NCBI GenBank assembly: GCA_038501625.1
Contig: JAZAYU010000262.1
Coordinates: forward strand, 434,001 to 498,000
Direction of reading: 5' to 3'
Origin: Corbicula japonica
Taxonomy: Eukaryota; Mollusca; Bivalvia; Venerida; Cyrenidae
DNA: 64,000 bases
Part shown: positions 21,456 to 33,896 of the stretch, piece after piece
Layout: every line of letters starts with the position of its first letter
Numbering within the stretch: position 1 is the first letter of the stretch
Made by a program: the position numbers and the translations under genes
The notes under the pieces: model-generated
What the model saw: the letters and a program-made list of their open reading frames with translations, nothing else
Told to the model about the DNA's origin: nothing
The model's database searches: none

Positions 21456-22699
21456 TTATGTTTTGTACATGTGTTTGTCAAAAATATGCGAAACGTCAAC
21501 CCATTGTTTTTCACTTTCGGTTTTGCAGTGCATAAGCATTTTGTTTACATGAATAGGCGATTCGCCCCAAAACGATTCACCCCATGCCAACGTCCTTATC
21601 ACAAAAGTTTGATTAATTCGATAAAATAACAGACGTCACGAAAGTTGCCAGACCGAATGACCCGACTGTTAAAAATCTGGGTCGGTCTGACATGATTTCT
21701 AATGTTATCAGGAATGTAAGACAAAAAACTGAACTAGAACTTTGACAATTTTAATAATAATCAATACTATCATTTTCCTCAGACTGAGGTGGCCAAATAA
21801 GGCAAAATAAAAAAGGAAAAGTGTTGGCAGAAACAACTGAACAAAAGATGTTTGCACATTAACAATGAGAATTTTGCTGTTCATGATATTCCAGAAGATG
21901 GAGACTTTTTCATATAGATTTCTTCATCTCAATAGTATTCCACACCATAATGTCAAAATATTATTTTAGTTTGACCCAGCTCATTTGTGACAACCTAAAA
22001 AAGGCGAGTTTTAACAAATCTTAAAACTGATACCTGTTTTGTGAAATACAAAAAAGTCCTGTGCTGCGAATTCCTGGATTTTTTGTCAAACCAATATCCA
22101 GCTTACAATCTCAAAATTTTAATTTCATATGGCATGCTGCCATTGTTTACAGTTACTGTATTTATCTCCATTTTGTGAGGTAACGTGTGACATCATCGCA
22201 ATTGAAACAGAGCAGGGAAGTTCTCAAACGTTATTTGGACTGTCAAATTGTGATATCGACTAACGTACAAGGCAAAATGCCTAATTTGTTAAAAATTCCA
22301 AGCTGATAATTGATATTATTATTTAATTTCTCAATCACTCTTGCAAAGCGCAGTACAATCTATTATATTGTTAGATAATTACAGACCAGGGATTCTAAAA
22401 TCTAGAGCTCGCATTGAGGCAGTGCCTTAGTTCATATTATGAAATGTATACACGTACATATGTAGCAATACATCTACAGATGTATTAATAGATGTCTGGT
22501 ACCCTGCATTTTTTTAATCTGCTGATACCAGTGATTTATACTGAGCGAGACAAGACTTTTCAGTTTTCATGACAACATTATTTACTAAAAATATACATTC
22601 GTGAATATCATGAAAAACACACTATAAATGTATTCTGTAGTTAAAATTTAGTAACACGCCAATGTCTTTCAATTGAACAATTGTTCCATTTTCCTTTTA
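21456..22699. other. 3' flank of the IFI44-like gene; no other gene seen
   Basis: This holds the minus-strand 3' UTR of the IFI44-like gene next to 22700. Elsewhere it is AT-rich with no recognisable exon or repeat. Confidence 0.4.
22513..22518 (-). promoter_or_regulatory. Candidate ATTAAA poly(A) signal for the IFI44-like gene
   Basis: The minus strand reads AGATTAAAAAAATG here, 182 nt after the stop codon. ATTAAA is the commonest variant signal. No canonical AATAAA was found closer to the stop. Confidence 0.3.
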
Positions 22700-22837
22700 T
22701 CATGGAGGAGAAACATTTACAATGTGGTCTTTTGCAAATCTTAAAGTATGTCGTTCAGCAAGAAGGAGCAAAATGTCCATATTTGTCATCAATTCGGTTT
22801 CATCTGTGTAGTTTTTGACAGGAAATATGTTCATCTT
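22700..22837 (-). CDS. IFI44-like coding exon 7 (residues 235-279, stop)
   Basis: 138 nt including the TGA at 22702-22700, after acceptor TTCTTGATTCAG. It encodes MNIFPVKNYTDETEL and ILLLLAERHTLRFAKDHI. FPVKNY and the final amphipathic helix are hallmarks of the IFI44/IFI44L C-terminus. Confidence 0.93.
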   Translation of the reverse strand, partial: KMNIFPVKNYTDETELMTNMDILLLLAERHTLRFAKDHIVNVSPP

Positions 22838-25800
22838 CTGAATCAAGAATAAAAGAATGGTATTAGTGTACAACATGGTCAACATGATATTTAGTAAACA
22901 TTCCATATGGATTTTAAATTATATATCTAACTGAGGATAAACCTTCGTTGTTAGTGAAAATGAATGTAAACATGATCTATCTTTTATCAAAAATTAGTTT
23001 GTTATTCCTTAAAGTCATGCTAGTTTTATAAACTAGCTTATTTTATCATTCATGGGGCAAATCTGTTTATGTTAAGAATACTATCTAAATCAATATACAA
23101 TTGATGATTTTTATTCAGATTTAAAAGCCAATATAAGAAGCATGATATTGAAAACAATATATTATGTTCTTTTGTATACCAAAGGTACATGTATAGGCTA
23201 CAATGTGAGAGATATATGTTATAAGTTTGTTAAACCTTGAATTCTCTGGTCGCGTTAGTAGTAACAAAAAAATTGATTTCTCTCTTAGACTACATAATTG
23301 AAAGTTCTTTTAAAGTACCGCCTATAATTTTGTCAGTATCATATTTCTCACGTTTGCAGTTAAATTGTTGTTATGAATTAGGAGGAAAATAGAAATTTAT
23401 GGGAGTTTCTTAGTCCAGCTATTTATATGTTTTTGCTGTTGTAACATTTCTTATCGTATGTGTAAAATAACGATACAATTAAAACATTGATTTGTGCAAT
23501 GTTGTATTGAACTGAATTTTGCCGAAAGTAAATATTAACTTAATACTTTTAGATTTTTCCCGATGAAAGTGCAATGACAAAAGGAGTAAGCCCTGGATGA
23601 AAAATATTGTGTCAGCTAATCGCGAAACGGACTAGGAAATTAATGGATTAAAAAAGATGAATTAGATCTATATATGTCAAGTCGTGCGACCGTTTTAAGA
23701 ATTAAGGATACGTGAACACTGTATTATAATCATGTGTTCTTTCTAAATATTTAGTCGATAAAGTTAGCTGATGAAACAACATCATACTGATTTTAAAGCG
23801 TGTGTTATGTTTTATTTTGTATAATGTATACCGGAATCCCAAATATTTCGAATGCTCTTTGTACCGCATCACCAATAACTTTGCTCTCATAAACATGTTT
23901 TACATCTTTTGCAACTTTGTCGCACACTTCATCAATACAGGTCAAAACCAGTATCGTAGCCACATCTGCAATACGAAAACAAACTCCACTTTTACGGTAA
24001 TATAGCTGTAAGACAATTATAATGTTCAAACTTTTAACTTAAAGGTAGATGTTATTCGCTTGTTTATGAAATATTAATAAATAAAAACATCAAAAGGTTC
24101 AGCACACTCTTAAAATTTTACAAGACTATGATGTAGAAATAAAGTATAAAGTATTTTAAATTTACGGTACCGATAACCTTTTATAAACTTTTCTTTTAGG
24201 CAAAGAAACTTATAGCATTGATAAACTCTCTAGAATAGCAAACAAGTTTTATCTTTCCAAAAGCTAGTCGGTCATAAGCAGATAAATTAATAGAATAAAT
24301 ATCTATTAGTGCTTGCATTTATTTTTTGGACCAATGGAAGTCTAGGATTTATCCAGCTTTCAGTTAACCAATGTCACGTAAATTGTATCTGACAAACCAT
24401 TTGTGAATTTATTTTAAGTTTCAAGTTTCAAGTTTGTTTCCATTTACATTTCTCTATATGTACAATACGTTAACAAGAGAACTGATATTGCTTGTGTTGT
24501 CTACCTTACTGTACTTGTCAAAATAATTTGTTTAGTATCGACAAAAGACCGAATCCAGCTCCGTTATATTGCATGTGTATGAAGAAGCAGACATCGGGGT
24601 CAATGGTACCCCCGGAAATCTTTTAAAAGTTAAACTCAACTTGTAATGAACTGCGACTAGTCCAGCCGTTCACAACAGATCCCAAGATGAGAACGCATTG
24701 ATAGATGTGGTTTTAAGAGGGAATCGGGGAATCAAAATAAATCAATTCGTATTTCTTTGAAATGCATATATTCAAGGGCAAGTTTTGAATATTGGGGAGA
24801 CGGGAAATTTGTAACATAAATTAAATTGTTAAAGTTTAAATGATACAAATTTTGATGCACGTACAGAATGGTTACCAAGTTTGAATTTTAAAACAATCGT
24901 TTAATTTTTCTTTTAAACGAGATGAAAAGGTCACTTTGAAAACCACTAAACACGACAAATATTAAAATATTGCAGGCTCGGTTTGGTTGAGTCTGTAAAA
25001 GACTTTTAAGCATTTCAAAATCATAAAATACCTCATCGTAATTGGTGCTCAAACTTGTATATCAAAAGAACAGAGAAACAGATAGATCTCAAAAACAGGC
25101 AGTTTTTGCGCAACAAGCTCAAACTAATCACTTTTATCAGTTTATGCAAATCTTTGAGAAAGAGCATTGTATATTAATGTACCTCTGAATGAGTAATTGC
25201 CAATAAAAGGTCAAATGTAATGTTCATAACTATTATCTAATGAAGAGATGGGTAGTCATTAAACCAACTAGGTTTAAACGCTCGCAGTTCGGGTTTTAAC
25301 ATTCAAAAAGTGCGCTCGGGAAAAGCAAAATTATGAGGTTGATAAGCTGATAACAACTAATTATGGATTGAAATTATTTTTCAACATACTTGACTAACGA
25401 AGTACTTGTCAATATTGGACACCAAATCTGAGGTAACATGTCACCATTTATCCTATAAAGTCATATAAGACAAATGCAATAAACAAAATCATTACTGATG
25501 CTACCGTGGCACTCTGATCGTGTAACTATAAAGTGCAATTAACCTTCTGTCGCCGCCCTAGTCGTTAATCTCTGTCGTTTGCAGCTATTTTAGCGTATTG
25601 ATGATAACATTCACCAAAATTGCACTGGAAATCGCAAACAAATTACAAATCGCTGACCTCAGGTGTTTACTTTTAACAATTGTCGTTCGCTAATTTTCCG
25701 TTAATTTCTGAGAACATTTACAAAAATTGCATAGGGAATCGCCAAAAAAACTACAAACTCTTTCTTTAAAAGACAATATTTTGACAATAAGGCACAGATC

Positions 25801-28800
25801 TGAACGTTCGTTTCGTCCTAACTGCTTGTTTAAAACATTTTCTCTCATGCCATAAGCCTCCACTTTTTCACGACCGTATGTTTGGTGATTTATACCACAA
25901 GAACGAAAAAATTAATGGTTACGCATGGATAGAAGTTTTATCAATTTTCAAAATGAACGCATAACTATGAGATTTTTTTGGAACCCGAATTATTTCATCT
26001 ACACTGGTCAAAAGTTCTAAGTGCACACTCTTCAATTTTGAATATCTTAAAGTAAACTTATTCAAATTGAATGAAAGTTTAACTTAATGTTAATAATGAT
26101 CAAACAACAATATTTTGAAAACCGTGCATATGTTTTACGTTTTACGTCATCCACGTCGGCATACGCTTTTTATGCATTATCCCCGTGCGGAAAGCGAAGT
26201 TTATTTTTTACAATCGTTTTTGTTTTTCACATGTTCACCGACTCAAGACAAACACGAAAAACACATCAACGAATTGTAACCATGGAACGGTTGACGTTAG
26301 CAGACAACGACATTGCCGTCAAAATTCTTTTCACAGGCACAATTTCAAACTTGTTGTAAAAACATCTTGACGGTTGTCGTAAATGCAAAAGAAATACCTT
26401 ATTTTTGCATATTTTATTAATTTAAGAAGAAAATCAAACGATATTTTTTCCAAATTGATTACGTTGCTTACGTTGAACGTTGATGTTACTCAATTACGTC
26501 ATTAAATATTTACGTAAAACAACGTAAACTCGAAAAAAAAATAGTGTAACATTTGTTGGATAAGTGTCCAATAAATAAAAATTTAAAACTTAAATTTATA
26601 GAAATTCAATAAACTTCAAAATCGAATTATTCGAAAATGACGCTTATTCGGTCAAAAGGCGTATCCGAAGGCGTATCCGAAAACTGGTCAATTTGACCGA
26701 AATGAATACATTTTTTTCGTTTGGAAAGGCTGCTACACATCTATCATAGAAAATTGTATCATCCCAAACTGCTAGACAATTCAAAAACTTTTGGCACAAA
26801 ACATTGTGTGAAAAAGGGAATTTTCTCCTTGAAATCCTGTAAAAACGTTATGGATAAAATAAAGTCGAGTGTGTTGGCTCATCGTGCCCAGCAGACCATT
26901 ACAAAGCTACAGAAAGCTATTTCAGTGCAATGGAATGGCAAACAACAGTATTTCCTTTAAATCTGCATGAAATTTAAATTATAAAGAGATGAGAAAACGA
27001 TCACAAATGATAGCCGATGCAATGATAATTAACTTGAGAATTTCCGTCTGAGAACAAGTAAGCTAAAATAGTATTATTTTTTAATCTGGTTAAGCAGACT
27101 TAAATTGTTGGTGTGCTTTAATAGAATATTGATTTTTCTTCATTGTAATTTACACTATTTTGAAAGATTCAATCAAATTATTGGAAAAAATAACATTTGT
27201 CAAGTGTGCACTTAGAACTTTTGACCTGTGTGTAACATGGAATACACTGAAATTGACATCATTAAAACAAACAAACAAAAACAAGAATATGTGCACGAAC
27301 CAGCAATACATTGCATGTTGAAGTTCTAACAAAATTTTTGAAGATCAGAATATTAAATATAATATTTTTGTTTCCCTGTCATGCTTCTCACCCCCACCCC
27401 AACCTATTACAGTGACAATATGTTGTTGTTGAACATAAACTCTAGACTTTGGATTGTCCTTGCTTTCTCTTTACTTTCTGACGAAAATTGTGTTAGACGA
27501 AGTAGTAGAGTTTGACTAAACAAACCATTATGGTACTGTCAAGTAAATTATTGATAACTTTTGCAAAATGATAAGGTTTATCACTATCTTAAATGCATTC
27601 CTTCAAAAAAGGATATATAAATAAACTAATGTTTGTATGACATCCAATAAAATTAAGCGCTTTCATTTCAAAGTGGCTTAAAGTTTTAACTTAAGTGCCA
27701 TGTGTTTTGGTTAAAAAGTTACGCTATAGACCGACTAGCTTTTTGTAAACGTTTGTTTACAGACAGCAATTCCAGCTAAAGTCGATTATTCGTAAGTCTC
27801 GTAGAAAACATAAGCGATGCCTTTTGACGAACAAAATCAAGATAACGGAACGAATCTATTTCAGATATGGCATCATCCTGAACAGTTGTGTTGGATTCAA
27901 ATAAAGTATCAGTTCAACTAATGTGCAACTAATATTTTGCTTTAAAGGTTTGCATCACGTGACTTTCTAAAAAAAGACGCATAACATTATTTCTATAGCC
28001 TGTGGACAATACAACACACACATGTTTGCAAACTTTAACATGCCGGTATTGATCAGCTCAATTTCTATTCTTGCAAACAGGGGGAACGGAACAGCATTCT
28101 CAAGCTTTAGACGGGCGGCTTTGTTTAAAGTGACCACGTCTGATGCCGCTGTTAACCAGTGTTACCCTTCAAAGTTCAAGTTTGGTCCATTATAATATGT
28201 CGGTCATCAGGATGACCGATAATTATTTCTACACGTCCTGAATTAAAATATGAATTAAGTATACAAGAAACATTATTATCTACATTTATGTCTCTTTCCG
28301 GTAAAAGTCTTCTCTATATATCAAGCAATCAAACATTAGCCTCTACACTATTCTTTTGCATGCGGAACAGGTGGCATAGTCTTAATTATCCGTTCTCGGC
28401 CGTGATTCACTGTTAACCAGTGTTCAGGCTAAAGATCTCAAGTTTGGTCGATTATAATATGTCGGTCATGATGACGACCGACAACAAGCTGTGAGATATT
28501 AATCCCGTAAGATGTTGCACGAGGAACATCGCCGTACAGAAATAGAAAAATTTAAATAATATTAAATAATTTATTTTATTACATATTTTAATAATGAAGT
28601 AACTATTTACAACTGAAAGTTTTAGGTCAAGGAATTTCGCTTGCTTTTATGAAATGTTCGCTTTATTAAGTTGTAGTCTATAAGGATATATTTAATTAAG
28701 GCATCGCCACACTCCTCCCAATCCTATTCATCGATAAATAAAAATCATCAAATCTCAGTAATGACAAAATGCCATTCAATGAAACTTTGCACAAATGAAG

Positions 28801-31800
28801 GTTACAAATGTATCTTTATTTTTTATACAGAAAGACAACTTAGAAAAGTAAAGAAACAAAGCTAGACCTAAAAATTCCTTGAAATCTATTTACATAAATT
28901 CACAAAAACTAGGCGATGCAGAACATAACTTTTAATTCCCTCGTGAGCGCAATGATACTGACAAGAAAATGTTGTGTACTTGGTAAAAAAAGTTCAACTA
29001 TTAAAAGAATAATCAGTGATTGTCATCCGTTTACGCGACCAGGAAATTGAAGGTCAAACACACTTTTACTAATATCTCGTAAAGTTTACATAAGTTAATC
29101 ATGAGGACACAATAAATTGTTGTCACATACACTTGTGCAAAGTTTCATTTAAAAGCATTATGCCGTTATTGAGATTTTGATAAATTTCTTTTTATCGATG
29201 AATAGAATTGGGAGGAGTGTGGAAGGCCCTTAACTAGATATGGAAAGTGGTAACTTTTTATTCAATTAATCATCAAGATAGCTAGATGTGATGTTAAAAG
29301 CTGTAATAATGTCATCTTGATGTTCGGTAGAATTGGTTCACATAAAATCTCTTTAAAATAAAAACTGATCAGCAACAAGGCGTGCAAATAAGGTACCGAT
29401 CAGAATGTCTATTTGTCAGTTGTCTATTTGTCAGAACCTGGCCCTGATTATAATGCTCTTCATGCAGCGCTCTTAAATGATAGTTTTTCTACAAGTTGAA
29501 TAGAATTATTTTTAAACGGTGTACTGAATGATTAAAATATTAGTATAAAAATGTTTTAAACTTACTGTTGTTTTGAATTTTAGAACTGTGTTGTTTAAAA
29601 CGTGTTTTAAAAGAATTCCAGAGTTACGATAATTTCAAGTTAAAACGTAAATGACTCAGTTTTCAGTTTATATCACTATTAATGTTACAAGAGAATGTTC
29701 CGTCGTTTACTGTATGTTTGGATTTAATTATACAATTAAAATTTATATTACAGCATCTGAATCGTTTAGCATTGCACATGTTAATATAACGATAAGCTCT
29801 GCGTCTTACCTCATTTTATATCATTAGTGTAAAAATATTTTTCTTTCAACAAAAAGAAGATTTTTATGGTGAAAGTGCAAATTTTAAAATTTGTAAGTTA
29901 CTTTATGGAAAGTGTTCGCAAATTTTGAAAGATAAAGAGTCTCAGAATATATTATTATTCGTCGAATATCAAGGTTTCCCAATCCGAGGGTAATGCTTTG
30001 CAGACAGAAACGAGACTGTGCCGAGTTTCCGTCTGGAAAGCATAACCCGAGAGTTAGAATACCATGTTCTTTTCCGATACCAATGGTTAATTTTTTTTCT
30101 CACCTAATTCTGCAAGATTAAACACAATTCAAATAAAACGCAAGAATTTTGGAGCACTTGTTTTATCACGTAACTTCTAGAAGGAACGGTAAATTCACCA
30201 CGAATACACAGTCCTGTCAAAGTTTCACGCCACTAGGTTTATCTTGTACACCAATATTTTAACAAATTTAAGAAAGGAAATGAATCGCTATTTTAATGAA
30301 TCTCGCAACAGCGTTAAAAGAAAGAAACTCTCTTAAAAAAGGATAAAAAAGATCATACAACAAACACGTCCAGCACTCAGAATTTAGCAACCTACTACGT
30401 AATCCTTTCCGAAATGATTTTTGAACAAAGTCCTGATAAAAAGTTCTATGTTTGAAAAAGTAAACATTCGTTTAAATACGCCGCATATAAAACTTAAATG
30501 CCACATTAATTTGCATCTCGAGGTAGTTTTAATTTTTCAAAGTGCTTAGAATAATTATTTTGTGCGCGCGCACGGGAAGTTACGGACAAGGACATGAATG
30601 ATAAGGAAATATCACACGGCTAAAAATAGAGATGTTTCTGTCTTGTTAGCGAGAAAAAATGCGTGTTAAACGAACATAAAGGCAGCAGTATGTTAAATTA
30701 TTTTTTATGCGATCTTTTGACAGAGGACGCAGTTCCTAAGATGGAATTTTAAGGTGTTTTTGTCCCTTCATACCTACGAGAGAAAACCGGGACTTAGACT
30801 CCGATTGTTTTGATTTCCGTATGGGGGGATTGTATTTTAATTGGCTGATAGGTCGGAGAACTAAGTATATATTGTTACTGGTCAACGAGGTAAACCGCTT
30901 AGAAAAGAAAAGGCCGGTCATCCTGTTTCAAACGAGGCATCGGTAAATATAAACCTAGATTTTGTTAAAACACGTGACAGTAGTAGTTCGTCTGGTCATG
31001 ACAACCCAATCACTTACATTAATCAAATTTCTCGTTACAGGTACACCTACAACTGCTGTTACTAGCTTGGCGGGGAAAGCAGGTAATGTTGCCAGACACA
31101 CCACGACAGAGAAGAACTATATTATTGTACGCCCATATAGACAAGTTCAGTGTATATGGGTATTCAGATTACAAGTATCAGTTTTGTAAACTACTTTGTT
31201 CCTTATTTGAAACATGAATTTTGATACGCGCGAGTGCTAATTATAAGGATATCAGTACATGTTCAATACTGAAAAAATAACTGTATTTACAGATTGTGCA
31301 TATCTTCTTAACCTGCTTTGAAACTAAATTATTATCCCTATGAAGATATGTAGGCATAATTTGTGGCTATATATATGGGAAAATTTGAATGTTCCACAGC
31401 CTTACGTCTAGTCATTTTAATTGAAGCATACTCTCTGTTCATGATATGTAGTAGTCGATGTAGCTCTAGTACTATTTGTTTAACAGTAACTCCAAAATTA
31501 CTTTGCGTGTAAAATTTGATTGCTGGAAGAGATTTCCAAAGTAGGAAAGTATTCACATGGTTAAAACAACACTTGTGTGTTTATCTAATTATAGATCCTT
31601 GTCATACTGTGTGTTTTGTTTTGTCTCAAATGTAGTTGCATTGATTCTGATCCGTAAACCTATACTAAACCTTATCATCGGTCACTCGCAGTAACGTTGT
31701 TTGTGCCGTGAGGCGGCTGTGAAAAGTCTCCCCGTACATTAAATCACTGATGATATCAGTTAAGCACGATACTTAGGTACAATGTTAATAGTACTTCTAA

Positions 31801-33812
31801 AATTGCTTTTCTTTAAATATTTCGGCCAGTTTATAGATGGGTGGTTTCAATATCCTAGCCAATTTAGATTTGAATATTGTTCAATCACCCATTGAATATT
31901 CTTTCTGCTTTTAACAAAAATTGCTTTTGGCGTTGTCTGAGATAACTTATTCAGGATTCATATTCTCAGATCCCCTGTCAAATTTCTATTTTGTCACGTT
32001 GCGCGCATCCTTTTCTCGTTTAGGGCAAATCCATTCTTTTATCTGGTATTAATCTTACAATACCGAATTGAAGTTTCCATGTTCATCGTAATATGCACAC
32101 CATCGTTTGGGATGGATCAAAACTGTACTGTTTATTGTTGTAAATATTCAGTTGCGCTTAACCCGGGGCTAGGCGGCGTGGGCAGTAATATGCGTCTATT
32201 TCTCAATTATCCAATTAACTTCGTTTACATCTTTTATTTTCATGTCTTTAATTTCCCGGCATAGATGCATATTTTAATACATGCATATTTAAATACATAT
32301 ATGTAACATCGACCTGCGTCGTGCTTTCTTTGCTGCATTTAATTTATCCAATGCGTACATTTTCTTTCGTCTGGTTTTACTGTTTTCTCGTGCAATATTT
32401 TAGTTGTAATCAATGTCTTTCACCTTGACTGTGTCTCTGTGTCCTCAAAATGAACGGCATTTCAAAATGCATAATTATAAGTGGTTATAGCGAACTATGG
32501 ACTTATTAACAATATGTTTAAAGTCTAATAGTGTTATTATAATTATTCGAGTTTTTCTGTACATTTGTGTAGGTATTTAATTCAGTTTAAACGATTAATG
32601 TGTATTAAATTATAAATTATGTTTTCATCTCATCTCCTGAGAGATTGTTTTTGATAAAATTATAATTCCGTCGCTTGACAAAACAGTTTGACCACAACAC
32701 CTCAAGGTACCTTGATGATTTGTTGACTATAGATAATAACTATTTTTCATCTCTGATTAATAACATTTACCGTCATTAACTACATTTTAATAAAGCAAAC
32801 ACTTCGGACAAGCAAGCAAACTTTCTTTATCTTAAATTTTCTATAGAAAATAAATTCGTTACTAATAAAATATATGATAAAATGGCTGATTTTAATTTTG
32901 ATATACATGTACCGTAGTTAATTTTCCGTTTCTAGACGGCGATGTTCCTCGTGCAGCTTCTTAGTAAAACGGGGTTTATATTTACAGCGTGTTCGCTTTT
33001 CTAGAGCTTGCAATGATGTTAATGATTTCAATGAACGTAATCTTTGCGTAACAAAAAACATTTTAAAACAAGGTTATCGGTATCGTAAATAAAGGAAAAC
33101 GTGTACAAGTTTTATCGCCGATACCAAGATTTAATTCAAATATACAACTGCAATTTAAAATCACTACTGCAACAAGGTATTTTACATTCGATTTTATGGG
33201 TATTTAATTTATAAACTTAAAAAAATCAAAAGGCAATATAAATTTACCCCGGTTATTCGTAAAAACCATCTGTAAATTCAAAAAGAAAGGTTACCAACAT
33301 AAGATTCTACAGCGCTCTGCAGGCCTTGTGATTAACCCATCTACAGTTGATCACTATGCTTACCTCTTTGGTTGCACAATGGTGGCAGGGGTTTGAGAGT
33401 ATAAGAAGGCTTATGGGGATTTTTTTTCTTTAAAAGACCTAAAGGCTCGATTTGTTTCTTTTATCCTTGTCATCGTGTTCTTGCTATTTTAACCCCAGGG
33501 ACTCTGGACTCGGTAAGATCATCGAGTACTCACCCATTTGGCTTTGCAATGCTTTTAGCTTCTTATGTTTTATACATTTGTGCGCTTGTACATGCAACAT
33601 TGTTGAGCTGTTGGGTGAGTTGTAGTCATTTCACCGAGACAAATCGTACTTGCTTGTTAACATGAGAACCTGTTGGGGCAAGTGTGAGGTTGGTGCACCA
33701 TAGAACCTGGTTTAAACCCCCAATGGCATTTTGTTTTTTCACTGACAGTTACAAGGCTTTATGTTATTTTTTGTGGCGTCCTGTTTGAATTGACATGCTT
33801 GTATCAAACATG

Positions 33813-33896
<84 letters not shown>

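Noticed and set aside
31042..31085. 44-nt plus-strand exon-like segment encoding TPTTAVTSLAGKA
   Set aside because: It has AG and GT borders but no partner exons. It lies antisense inside intron 5, and short bracketed segments are expected by chance.
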